NCBI GenBank assembly: GCA_036346255.1
Contig: CM070625.1
Span: forward strand, 37,824,520 to 37,888,519
Direction of reading: 5' to 3'
DNA length: 64,000 nucleotides
Source of the DNA: Ampelocalamus luodianensis
Taxonomy: Eukaryota; Streptophyta; Magnoliopsida; Poales; Poaceae
Shown here piece after piece: positions 36,332 through 47,004 of this stretch. The stretch's first letter is position 1. Every line of letters starts with the position of its first letter. The notes under the pieces are model-generated. The model was not told the origin of the DNA. It did no database searches and worked only from the letters and a program-made list of their open reading frames with translations. A program made the position numbers and the translations under genes.

Positions 36332-39259
36332 CGTCGGGACCCAAAATGCAGTGGACCCTCGTGTGATTCTGCACTAGTCGAGGATCACGCTAGTGCACAC
36401 AAGTGGTAACATAGGTGAATATCAATCCACACAAGCGAAATATAACATAAGCGAATAGTTTGAATAACAACTTAGAGTTTTGACCTTAAGGTCGGGTTAC
36501 AACTTATTAAGCCACGCGAGCTAACACTAGAGAAATACTGCAATGAACGAAATAAACTCTGGCAAACTCCAATCAGCATACCACAGGCAACCGACTGGGA
36601 TCGATGACCTAGCGATCAACCTTCTTCCATGAACTCCTCCTCGAAAGCAGGCGAAGACTCCTCCACTTCTGTAGGTTTGGACGCAAGTTTTACAACAAGC
36701 GTGAGTACACAACCGTACTCGCAAATCATACCACTGAATGCAATATATAGATGCAGGCTTATTCCAAAGGAATGGCTTCTGTGGTTATTTTGCAGAAATG
36801 CAACATTTGCAATTGAATACAAGTAATAGATTGAAAGCATAATTGAAACAAATAAGCAATAATAACCTTTATGATTGTTTCCACAAAGACACAAAGCTAA
36901 TTAGATTGATCCACACACCACATAGCTTATGCCACACACTATCCCATACCCAAAGTTTTATGAACACTACCCTCATGTGAAATTCGGCGGTGTCCATGAC
37001 CGCGACGCGCTATTCGAATAGATTGTTTAACACTCTGCGAGGTTTGTACACTTTACCCACACGATACAACTAGTGTAGCTAGCACTAATCGTAACAAAAC
37101 CGTTCGGAAACTTCGTCTCAACATTGGCGTTCTTAATCACACAATCCCATATCACAAAGCTTAACCTATCCACGAACCCCAATGTTGAAACTCAGTAACC
37201 TACTAAGTTAGGCTGTCACGGACATGTGGTCGTCTGACATAGCTCAGTTCAATGTCGCACAAAGTTAAGTCCTTAATTGACCAAGGCAAGACTTCCATGT
37301 TCTAACTAAACCATACAGATAACTCCCAATCACAAAGCCACGGTTCACACAAGATCCACCACTTGCCTCGGTCTAAATCTTTTACCACCAGGTTGGTTTA
37401 GTGCAACACATGCCATCACGAGTAATAGCACACAGACACACGGTTTATCACACAGTTCCATAGTCACTTAGTCAATTTCACAATTTCACTCACATGAGAT
37501 GATGACTCGTAGCATGGCTAAGCAATTCTAGTCGTTCTAACCCACCATGTTGGCAATATGCTAATACCAACTAAGTAATTAACCAATCTAGGCGACAAAA
37601 TATCAAGATATACAAGTAGGCAAGGCGTACATAACAAGTTGGATTAATAACTAGCCCAAAACATTTAAATACATAATTAAAGTAAATGCAATAATTCAAC
37701 TCAATATAATTTAGGAAAACTGGGATTCAATATGATCAAAGGTATGACTTGCCTTGGAAAAGGTCTATGTACTGGTCTTGAACTTGGTTGAAGCCTTCTT
37801 CGAAAAACTCCTAAGTATCGGCGTCTACGCACAAACAAAGCGAGAACAAACAAAACAATTAAATAACAGAGGCAAAACAAACTCCAAAAATTAAATAAAA
37901 ATCTCAGATAAATAGATCTTGAATTTAGACAAATTTAGAAATTTGAATGGGCTCAATCGGAGTTGGGATGCAAAAGTTATGGCCTTTGGAAGATTGAAAA
38001 TACATAAAATGCTGAAAATCAGTATTTCATGAATTTCCCGAATTATTTTCCTAAAGGAAAATCGGATTATTGCGCAACGCTGACGTCAGCGGAGACGTTC
38101 GGACGGGGTGACTGTGGATCTGACAGGTGGGTCCCACCTGTCAGTGGCTCGGCTCACGGTGGACAAAGTCCACCGAGCCTCGGGCTCTGGAAGCCGGTGG
38201 ACCAAGCCACGCGTACGCGCGCGTGGCTGGCGACCGAGCACCACGCGGGCGACACGTGGCGCGGCGCGACGACGGCGCCGAGGTGGCACCGGCGTGGGCG
38301 ACAACGGCAACGGCGGCAGACGGACCGTCCGACAACGGCGATCGGCGGCGTGGCGGTGGGGTGGTGCCGGAGGTAGAGGTGGGCGCGGGATCTCACGGTG
38401 CACTCATCGGTGCAGGGTCCACGGGAGTGGCCGGCGGCGAGTTTGAGCGGCGGAGGAGGTGCGGGCTTGTCGGGATCGGAGCTCGGCGATCGTTGGCGAA
38501 ACCAAGGATACGGGAGGTAGCCTCGATCTTGCGAACTTCGAAGGAGGCGGCGGCGAGGTTTGGCGGCCGGCGGCGGCGGCGAGCTCAGCGGAGTTGCGGC
38601 GGCACCGAGCTCTCTTCGGCGATTTACGCGGCTAGGGTTACGATCTCGGCGGCGGCGGGAAGAAGTGCGAAGCCAGGGGTCCTCTCCCTTTATACACGCG
38701 CGCCGAGAGAGTCGGGGTGGAAACGGCGAGCAGCGCGCGGCGGAGATAAGGAAAGAGAGGGAGTCCGAGTCGAGGGCGATGAGCAGTGCCCAAGGTGGGT
38801 CCGCATGTCGGCGACGGAGGCTCGGCGCGGCCGCGTCGCACTGGTGGTGCGGTGGCGGGTGGGGTCGGGGCCTTGCGAGGAGGTGGAGGTGGGCTGCGCT
38901 CGGGAGCGGCCAGAAAGCGGAAGAAGATGGGCCGAGCGGAAGGATTCGCCCACGACTATCTGAGATTTTAAATAGGTTTTCCAATTTAGAAAATACCAGA
39001 AATTCAAATAGGCAATAGAAAATAGCAAATGAACTCAGAAAAATTCTAGAAAAATCTAGAAAATATATCTGAGCACAAGGAACCCAATTAAAATAGTTTT
39101 GGCTAATATTCATGTTGGGATTATTCATATTAAATGTTTTTGTTTGCAAAGTCCAATATTAAGCTTTTGAATTAAATTCAAATAAATCCAAATGGTGAAT
39201 TTTTCCCTACTAACTATTTAAAAGATTTTTTTTAAAACTCTGAAAATTGGGATGTTACA
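36332..39259 (-). repeat. gypsy-4 5' LTR
   Basis: Plus-strand sequence from (T/C)GTCGGGACC at 36332 to GGGATGTTACA at 39259. The first T has become C. The interval 38070-38950 is GC-rich. The TATA motif is read on the minus strand at about 38689-38696 (GTATAAAG). In most differing places this copy keeps CAG or CTG where the 3' LTR has CG, but near its PBS end the reverse holds (36357 and 36378). Confidence 0.92.
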
Positions 39260-39264
39260 AGTCC

Positions 39265-40724
39265 GGGGTAGACTAGTTAGAAAATCCATCCTGATCTCTT
39301 CCCACTTCCACTCGGGTATGGGCAAAGGCATCAAAAGACCTCCTGGTCTTCGGTGTATAGCTTTGACCTTTTGGCAAGTATCGCACTTGGCTATATATTT
39401 TGCGATTTCTCTTTTCATACTAGGCCACAAATACATCTCTTTGATGTCTTGATACATCTTTGTAGCTCCAGGATGAATGGAGTACAAAGCTTCATGGACT
39501 TCTTTGAGGAGCACCCGTTTGAGCTCTATGTTATTGGGTACACACAACCTTTTGTCGAACCAAACAGTTCCCTGTTCATCTTTCGAAAACCTCAAAGACC
39601 TCGCTCTTTTCATGTTGTTTTTGATCTCTTGAATGTCAACATCTTCAACTTGAGCTGCCCTGATATGTTTCTGCAAGGTGGGATGTACTTCAAGAGCTGC
39701 GAGGAACCCTTCTTCAACTATCTCAAGCTTGAGCTTTTGAAATTCCTTGTGCAAGGTTGGTTGGCTTTCTTTAATCATCAAGGTGCTGCTGTAGACCTTT
39801 CTGCTCAGAGCATCTTCAACTACATTGGCCTTGCCAGGGTGGTAATGGATTCCCACATTGTAGTCCTTAATTAGCTCTAACCATCTTGTTTGTCTTATGT
39901 TTAAACCAACTTGTGTAAAAATATACTTGAAGCTTTTGTGGTCAGTGTAGATCTCACAACGATTCCGAATGAGATAGTGGCGCCAAAATTTTAAAGCATG
40001 CACTATGGCAGCTAGCTCCAAATCATGAGTTAGGTAATTTGCCTCATGAGGTTTCAATTGCCGAGAGGCATAGGCTACCACTCTCCTTTCTTGCATCAAA
40101 ACACATCCAAGACCTTGTTGGAAAGCATCACAATAAACCTCAAAGTCCTTTCGGACATTTGGCAAAACTAGAACTGGGGCAGAGGTCAAAAGTTTCTTGA
40201 GCTCTTGGAAGCTTTGCTCACACTCAGAGGTCCAGGAGAACTTCTTCTCTTTCTTCAATAGCTGAGTAAGAGGTCTTGCAATACAAGAGAACCCTTCAAT
40301 GAACCTTCTGTAGTAACCTACCATTCCAAGGAAGCTTCGAATTTGAGGCACTTGTCTTAGGAGGTTCCCAATTGAGCACGTCTTGGACCTTCTCAAGGTT
40401 ATCTGAACTCCTATTTGGACAGACTGTCCCAAAAGACCACTTCTTTCAACCAAAACTCACATTTGTTAAACTTGGCAAAAAGTTTGTGAGCTCTAAGCTT
40501 TTCCAGGACCAAACTGAGATGCTTCGCATGCTCTTCTTCACTTTTAGAGTACACCAGGATGTCATCAATGAACACGATGACAAACTTGCCAAGCTATTCC
40601 ATGAGCAGTTGGTTCATCAAATTAGTGAAGTGCGGGAGCATTGGTTAACCCAAAGGACATGACAGTGAACTCAAACAACCCATATCTTGTCGAAAAAGCT
40701 GTCTTGGGGATGTCTTCTTTTCGG
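39265..40724 (-). pseudogene. gypsy-3 RT end, RNase H and integrase start
   Basis: The frame is open from 40453 down to the gypsy-4 junction. It shows QIRSFLGMVGYYRRFIEGFS (RT connection), VYCDAFQQGLGCVLMQ, LELAAIVHALKFWRHYL and TDHKSFKYIF (RNase H), then an integrase zinc region with HEALYSIHPGATKMY and CDTCQKVKAIH, and MDFLTSLPRT. Above 40453 the RT continues in other frames, including a recognisable LTNAP segment near 40640. This is the best preserved pol stretch in the window, even though gypsy-3 must be older than gypsy-4, which sits inside it. Confidence 0.88.
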
Positions 40725-42959
40725 TGTAACATCCCAAGTTTTGGCTTGTGTTTCAAATGTAAGAAAATGTGTAGAAATTAAAAACTTTTCTTACATCTTG
40801 TATTTCCTGTATGGTCTGAAAAATTCTTGTAAAAGAATTATAGAAATACAAATCACAAGTCTCTTTTGACCTAAATCTTGCCTTTCAAAAATATTCTTGT
40901 CAAACATTGTGATCATCTCTTGGAAATATTTTTCCTAAGTTCTAGGGTTAATGTGTGACCCCTCTGAAAAATTTCATAATTTTTAGAAATTGTTTGAATA
41001 TTTTTCGGGGGCAGCCAAACCTATTTGACCCTGGTCAAACCCTAGCTCAGTACCTTATTGAATTTTTGGAGGGAAATTCACTGCATGAAAACCTCTAAAA
41101 ATTTTATACAAGGTCAATATCTAAGTTAGCAAGCTCTTGTAAACATTTTAGAATTTTTGGAGTTGTTTTGCTATCTTAAACAATTCCCCAAAGTTTCAGC
41201 TTAAATTAAAACCCTAAGTCAAATTCTGTTGGGCTCGAGTCAGACCAGAGCCAACCAAGTTATTGCGTTGAGCCGATCAACTAATCGCACTCGGGCTCAC
41301 TTAAAGCGCGCGTTCGATCTCATCCGTCGGATCTCCATCGGGTGGCCCTTGTTCGCGTGAACCTTCGGACCTCCCGAGATGCGCTTCGCTTTTGGGCCGT
41401 TGGATCTCCATCGGGCGGTCTCTATTCGTTCGGCCGTTCGGACCGCCCAAACGTCCCAATCAATCTCAACCGCTCATTTCCGATCGGACCGTTCACACGA
41501 TTCTAAACGTCGGGACCCCTGATCGTCTCCGTTAAATCTTGACCGTCCATTTCTAATCCAACCGCCCAAAATCTTTTGACTCATTTTGACCTAACCCCCT
41601 CGTCATTTTTGACCCGAGCCATTTCAACCCTTTCACTGACATGTGGGCCCCTCATCCCTGGTCATCGTCTTCAACCTCTGGTGCACGCGCGTGATGGAAC
41701 AGGGCATGGGGGGAGAGCCCTTTTAAACACCGTGTTTCACCATTCAACAGCTCTAGTCGTCGGCATTTAATGCCCTTAGTGAGCCTTCGCGCTCATAGCC
41801 CTCCTCTCAGCTGCTCCCGTCAATTTCTTGGTCTATGGCCGCACCATGAACCGAGCTCACCATAGAACCCTTGTCCTTGCCCAAACCCTAGTTTTCTAGC
41901 TATAAAAAGCCCCCCAAAGCTCACCCTTGAGTTCCTTTACAACACCCTAGCTCTTCCTTGTTCTTGGAGCTCAAACCCACTGAAAATCCCAAAATCGCCA
42001 TTAAAGGCCGTGGAGCTCTGTTGGTGACTTCGGCGCTCCAGTGGTTCTTCTTCAATTCTTCTTGTACCCTTTTGCGCTCCTTAACCCCCTAATCATTTTC
42101 CCTAACTTAATTTTGGGTTTCATTCACAAGAATTACCTAATTTTAAGTTGGGATCTTTTCGGCCGAAATCACCCCTTTCTTCCTCAACTCCGGTAAGTGG
42201 TTTCATTTAGCAATTAATTGCTCATGGACCTTCTGTGGGCCTTATTGCAGCTATTTTGACCACCCGGCGGTGTTCATCTTGCTCAGGTCGTATTTTTCAT
42301 CATCATCTTCCTCGGCTCCGGCAAGCTCCTCCGCCGTTAAAGCTGCTCTGGCCATCTTTGAAGCTCTCCTTGGCTAAGGTAGCTTCTTATTAGTCCTTAG
42401 ATGTTGTGGCACCCACTTCTTTGGACGATGGGGAGCTTTTTAGCCATTTTCGCTTTCGGCCATTTCTGTCACCATCACTTTTCTCCGGCTTGCCGGCGTT
42501 TTAGGTCGTCGCCACCGTCGAGGTCACCTCCAGTAGGTGTGCAAGGTTATTGCGTTTCCATTTTTTCCTTTAGTTGCCATCGCGGTGGCTGGAGCCGCCG
42601 ACGACGAGCCTTTGTTGGCACTTGGGTGTTTGTCGGACGAGCCCCTCCCTCTGCTGTTGTCATTAGGGCAAAGATTCGGCCATTAATTGCTAATCATCGT
42701 TAATCATTAGATCTAGTAGTTAATGGTTGTCCTAAATGGCCCACTGAGTCACTGTCAGGTAGGCCCTATCACCTAACCCCCCCCGGCTGGTACTGTACAA
42801 CACCGTTAGGACATTTTTAATGCAAATCATTGATAATCACTGTTAATCATTGTTTAGCAATAAATAGTTGTCTTAATGGGACTATATGAGTCACTGCCAC
42901 GTGGGCCCGCGCACTTAACTCTCTCTGTGCACTTAGTGCTCACGTGCGTTGTGCGCAAC
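40725..42959 (+). mobile_element. truncated LTR of the same family as the solo LTR at 7426-12569
   Basis: It begins TGTAACATCCCAAGTTTTGG and follows the solo LTR through its first 2.2 kb or so, with many differences. Shared landmarks are the 'aaatgtaagaaaatg' start, the 'ttggtctatg' and 'accctag...' stretch before a TATA box at 41901, and the 'taatcatcgttaatcatt' region. It stops near 42959, well short of the 5.1-kb length. It inserted into or replaced the gypsy-3 RT. The bases before it are TTCGG, but no matching right copy exists. Open frames inside it have no recognisable domain. Confidence 0.7.
41901..41908 (+). promoter_or_regulatory. TATA box in truncated LTR
   Basis: TATAAAAA follows 'aaaccctagttttctagc' and lies at the same relative place as the TATA motif in the solo LTR at 8451. 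Confidence 0.5.
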
Positions 42960-43096
42960 ACTTTGTTATAGTCAGCATGATGAACCAGTAGGACCAGACT
43001 GTTGCTACCCTTATGGCAATGGTGAGCTAGAACCATCATATTGCTATCATGCCACCACCACCTCAAGCAATTTTAGCATCAGAAGCCAGATCAGGG
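42960..43096. other. short unassigned junction segment
   Basis: This piece lies between the truncated LTR and the CACTA transposase. On the plus strand it has QTVATLMAMV and a HHIAIMPPPPQA stretch, which loosely resembles the N-terminal, proline-rich part of a plant gypsy gag. It is too short and too broken to assign. Confidence 0.3.
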
Positions 43097-46000
43097 GAAC
43101 CTACGATGACATATGTACATGGTTTTGCGCAAGTGCTTCAGCCACACACTCTCGGTATCATCTAAGTAGTGAGTACAGGCTTTGGCCCCTTTTGTACTCT
43201 AGCCCAACAGGTTATTAAGGGCAGGATAATAATTTATGGTGCAGAACAACGAGTGTAAAGTAAAGTTCACTCGTTTGTACGTATCCCATACCTGTACCCC
43301 TTCGATCCACAATATTTTTAGATGTTCCATCAATGGTGCTAGGTACACATCAATATCATTCCCAAGTTGCTTAGGCTCTTGGATAAGTATCGATAGCAAA
43401 ATATATTTTCGCTTCATACACAACCAAAGAGGAAGATTGTAGATACAAAGAGTCACAGACCAAGTGCTATGTCGGCTGCTCATGTTACCGAAAGGATTCA
43501 TTCCATCTATACTCAATCCAAACCTTATATTTCTTAGTTCCACACCGAAGTCTGCAAATCTCCTATCAATGTTTCTCTACTGAGTGGAATCAGCAGGGTG
43601 TCTTTCCTTCTTACACTCCTCCGAGTGCCAACGCAGCAGTTTTGCCTCCTTTAGGTTTGCAAAAAACTACTTCAAATAGGGAGTTACAAGAAGATACCAT
43701 GTCACCTTAGCAGAAGGTCCTTTTTTCACCTCGATTCTCTTGTCGTCATCTAATTGATTCTTACGCTTGTATCGAGATGTGTTGCACACCGAACATACAT
43801 ACATGTTTGCATACTCTTTACCGTAGATGATAAAGTCGTTCGGACATGTATGTATTCTTTCTACTTTCACTCCTAATAGACAAAGAACATTCTTGGCTTT
43901 GTAGGTGGTTTTGGGCAACTCGTTTCCCTCCGAAAGCATACCCGCTAAGTGAAGGAATACAGGTAGGCTACACTAGCTGGTAATTCAAAAATTTTACCAC
44001 ATAAACCAGGAAGCCATGCAAGCAAGAGATCATAGATCATTACCACCAGACGCGCAGTGCAGCAAAAGAAGAGTCGGAGCAGCCTGGTCCAACGAAGAGC
44101 ACATCGATGTAGTGGTCGTAGTCGATCGTCTAGCGTCCTCACGAGTCGATCGTCTCCTCCAGCAACCTCTGAAGTTTCTTGTGAAGATCGCGGATCATCC
44201 TCAAACGCAACACCAACCGCAGTAGTGCCTCTACGGTATCCACACGTCCAGGGAAGGAACACCGAACGCCGGTGTGCTAGCACAAAGTCGCACGGCGGAG
44301 CTTTCATGAAGATGGCGGCTAGGTTTTCGGTGGAGCAACTCAAGTCATGACTTTCGTATCTCTCGTCTATCACGCGTATCGTCCGTTTCCTAATAGCCTC
44401 AAGCATCTCTTTATATAGTGGCCATGACAGATCCTATCCGAACACGTTTTGTTCCAACCCGTTAAGTGTGTGACCTTGTAGGTTCATGCGTAATTGGTTG
44501 TGACTCAGAAACTCTTTCCGACCACGAGTCATCAACGGTTCCTAGCAGGACATAACGATTCTCGAATACACACAAATTATATCGGACGAACCTTAATGCA
44601 ATATGATCTATGACCAGGTCCTTATTACTTACGACCAGGTTCTATCTTTATACGACCAGTTCGTATTTGGTCACGACCAGTTCGTAACTCCTTACGACTA
44701 GGTTTCGACTACTCTGTGATTACGTTCGACCAGTTTACGGCCAGCTCGTATCTCCATACGACTAATCTGTAACTGATCGAACTAAGTGACCTATTCATGC
44801 ATTCTCCCTTTGCCTCACGATATATGTTTGAACTCCAGGTGAGATATTTGTCATACATAGACTGTTCAATACCTTCTCGATCGAGTGTCGGATAACATTA
44901 TGTGGTCGAACTCTTCAACCACTGGTGGCATGGCTATGCACTTTCTTTATCCGACCACTTCGAGGGCCCCAGAGATATATCTCCTGTTATGTTAGGATAT
45001 GCAAATCACATATCCGACCAGTCACATTTCTCCGCATATTTCATAGCAAACACAAGCTACCTTTATAACTACCTAGTTACGAGTAGCGTTTGACAACCGT
45101 AAGAGTGCTATTAAACATGTAGCGAACTATGCTAATCTCAAGTCTAAGGATTATACATCATCATTGCTTGAGACCAACTAATGACATATAGAATCATAAT
45201 AATCTCAATAGTGTCTCAAGGTGGGTCTTATCCAACATCATATTCTCTAACATGTGTTTACACTATTGATTCGATATCCACATATCCATGACCAGTGAAA
45301 TATGGTCATCAATCAATACATGTGTTGGTTGTAGAGTCACTGGTGTTCCGACTAGTGACATCTAACTAGGGATACAATTTAGAACGACATCATATAAGTT
45401 AAAGAGCTTCACCAGCAAGTCACATACTTGTTAATCTTTATAACCAATGATTCATTCAAGGAACAGAATAATATTTATTCAATAACTCATAAATATAGAT
45501 GTGATACAATCATCTCTATGATATCCTCTAGGGCATATCACCAACACTAAGAAACCTAATTGCACCGTGAAACTCTTGTCGGATCAACCGTTGCTTGCCT
45601 TCAATTTCAGCAGTTCAAGTACGGATAACAACCTTGTGTACGTCGACTTGCAGCACGTGAACAAAGATTTCTCTGAGTCCTCCACCAAGCCCCGGAATTT
45701 AACATACTCTCTTGCATCACAGTTCCCTTTTGCATCGCGAAGCATCTGATATAGATTGTCATCGTGCAGTCTATCCAAATCGAAACCACAATCGGCATCA
45801 TCCGACGGCATATCGTTGACTTCATCGGCGATGTCGTTATTATTACCTTCCTGTATAATCTACCCTTCATCGTGACTGATCCAACGTGTATACCCCTTTT
45901 TGAAACCTCTTCGAATTAAGTGTGCTTCGATCTGCGCTCGGTTCTTAAACATTTTCAGATTTTCACAGTCAATTCATAAATAGTACATATATTCCACCCC

Positions 46001-46110
46001 CTTATTCAATATATCCTCATCGACAACTTTTGTAAAAGCAGACATGCCATTAATGTACTCTTCACTCACACAGTTCTCGTGTATATCTAGTTTCGGTCCA
46101 ACTACGCTAT
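43097..46110 (-). pseudogene. TNP2-like CACTA transposase, split by a solo LTR
   Basis: In order on the minus strand: a transposase-associated region with EAHLIRRGFKKGYTRW (about 45950-45880), an acidic spacer, then ELLKLKASNG at 45590. After the solo LTR come NELPKTTYKAKNVL, KVERIHTCPNDFIIYGKEYA and VCNTSRYKRKNQ (43930-43740). A Transposase_21-type core follows with SIDGMNPFGNMSSRHSTW, YNLPLWLCMKRKYI and GNDIDVYLAPLM (43530-43290). After a TAG at about 43196 more TNP2-like sequence ends in LKHLRKTMYICHRRF near 43097. Single-base changes create stops, for example TGA after KASNG and TAG after LLG. The C-terminal part is missing. Confidence 0.87.
43950..45546 (-). mobile_element. RIRE1/BARE-like solo LTR, 1597 bp, TSD CTAAG
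   Basis: It begins TG at 43950 (TGAAGGAATACAGG on the plus strand) and ends ATATCACCAACA at 45546. CTAAG flanks it at 43945-43949 and 45547-45551. It aligns along its length with the copia 5' LTR split at 6059-7425 and 12570-12808. Removing it together with one CTAAG leaves the transposase reading in the same frame across the junction. Its TATA motif is at 44410-44418 on the minus strand. No internal copia sequence is present. Confidence 0.92.
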
Positions 46111-46544
46111 ACATATAACAATTTAGTGTTAAATATTGAATTAATTAATTAGTATACTATATATGATCTAAAGTAGCTATATGTAGTAAGAATTAATTAA
46201 ATTGAATTAAGTAGAAATAGACTATAAATTGACTAAACCTTAAATGCTAAACTGTAAACCATGCTAGATGTAAATAATTTTATCTCTACATTGAGCTAGA
46301 TCTAAACCATCTTTAATTCTCCTTTTACCAAGTTAGATCTAGAATATAATGCAATTAGAAACAAATTACTAACCACAGATAGTCAAGAACAAATGGATCT
46401 ACAATCACTCTTTCTAAATCCGCGGTCTCCTTTCACCAAATGGCCTCAAAGCCCTATCTCCTCAAAGCAGCAGCCTGTGAGAATTGAGAACAGATCTGGA
46501 ATTTAAGATAGATCTGTGAGGGTCGGGTCTGTAAGTGAAATTAT
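46111..46544. other. CACTA non-coding segment
   Basis: AT-rich sequence between the likely transposase start and the subterminal repeats. No reading frame or element is recognised. It should hold the transposase promoter, but no convincing TATA box was chosen. Confidence 0.4.
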
Positions 46545-46805
46545 CGCAGACGGTTTTTAATATAAACCATCTGTGATGAGTTAATTATCACAGACGGGAA
46601 GTATCACAGACGATTTAAAAAAACCATCTATGATATTTAGTTAGAACCGTCTATGATACTTCATAAACGGTTTTCAGCATGAACCGTCTGTGATATTACA
46701 TCTTCATAGACGGTTTTTAGCACAACCAGTAACACAGACAATCGCTAAACCAAAACCGTCTGTGATTGTATTTAATACTGATGGTTTTGGTCAACCGTCT
46801 GTGAT
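46545..46805. repeat. CACTA subterminal repeats
   Basis: More than ten copies of an ACCGTCTGTGAT-like motif occur within about 260 bp in both orientations, several degenerate, for example near 46555, 46595, 46660, 46690 and 46755. Subterminal repeats of this kind are transposase-binding sites in En/Spm elements. Confidence 0.85.
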
Positions 46806-46821
46806 GAGGCATTCAATATTA

Positions 46822-46837
46822 GCCTTTTGTAGTAGTG
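46822..46837 (-). repeat. CACTA terminal inverted repeat, right end
   Basis: The minus strand reads CACTACTACAAAAGGC, the standard CACTA terminus of grasses. The next three bases (ACA, 46838-46840) would be the target duplication, but the left end is lost. Confidence 0.9.
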
Positions 46838-46841
46838 ACAT

Positions 46842-47004
46842 CTATGTAAAATTTCAGCATCAAAATTGATTGTATTTGAGAGATATGAAAAAGGACAAAT
46901 GATTCATGAATAATGTTTTTTTACTGTCACCACTATTCATTTTGGCTGCTTGTCGATTTGTATCATCCAAATGCGACCAAGTTTGATGCTGAAATTTTAC
47001 ATAG
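46842..47004. repeat. 163-bp fold-back (MITE-like) element
   Basis: CTATGTAAAATTTCAGCATC at the left is repeated in inverted form at the right, ending at 47004. The arms stay recognisably complementary for about 75 bases each and meet at 'aatagtg/cactatt' near the middle. No clear target duplication is seen. It sits only four bases outside the CACTA end, so the two insertions share a target area. Confidence 0.6.

Larger units (their letters stand above)
27766..39259 (-). mobile_element. Gypsy-4: complete 11,494-bp Ty3-gypsy element, TSD AGTCC
   Basis: AGTCC is present at 27761-27765 and again at 39260-39264, and removing the element restores the gypsy-3 integrase. The LTRs are 27766-30686 (2921 bp, 3' LTR) and 36332-39259 (2928 bp, 5' LTR). 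On the minus strand the order is primer site, an extra upstream frame, gag, protease, RT, RNase H, integrase, polypurine tract. It is the youngest insertion by nesting in this part of the window. Yet its genes are broken into short frames by many 1-3 base indels, clustered at CAG and CTG triplets (see findings). Its gag-pol is related to that of gypsy-1 and gypsy-3. Confidence 0.92.
23529..40724 (-). mobile_element. Gypsy-3: chromovirus-type element, 5' truncated and split by gypsy-4
   Basis: Minus-strand parts are the RT end, RNase H and integrase start at 40724-39265, the rest of the integrase and the chromodomain at 27760-26720, a polypurine tract, and the 3' LTR at 26704-23529. Gypsy-4 sits inside the integrase with AGTCC duplicated on both sides, so the two halves were once contiguous. 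The 5' end is lost where a TGTAACATCCC LTR begins at 40725. No 5' LTR or gag is seen. Confidence 0.85.
43097..46837 (-). mobile_element. CACTA (En/Spm) transposon, one end missing
   Basis: The right end is intact: the minus strand begins CACTACTACAAAAGGC at 46837, followed by a subterminal block of ACCGTCTGTGAT-like repeats in both orientations. Inside lies a TNP2-type transposase gene read towards lower coordinates. The element breaks off near 43097 in the transposase, so the second terminal repeat and the usual TNPA-like gene are absent. A RIRE1-like solo LTR (43950-45546) interrupts the transposase. Confidence 0.85.

Noticed and set aside
38029..39149. Open frames of up to 331 residues in the second gypsy-4 LTR
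   Set aside because: Same reason: non-coding LTR sequence, with frames not kept between the two LTR copies.
27766..39259. Methyl-cytosine deamination as the cause of the LTR differences in gypsy-4
   Set aside because: Deamination at CAG/CTG gives C-to-T or G-to-A changes. The observed changes are mostly base losses leaving CG, so this process does not fit.
46545..46805. Regular short repeats that could suggest a CRISPR-like array
   Set aside because: The repeats are in both orientations, irregularly spaced and adjacent to a CACTA terminus in a plant genome. They are subterminal transposase-binding repeats.
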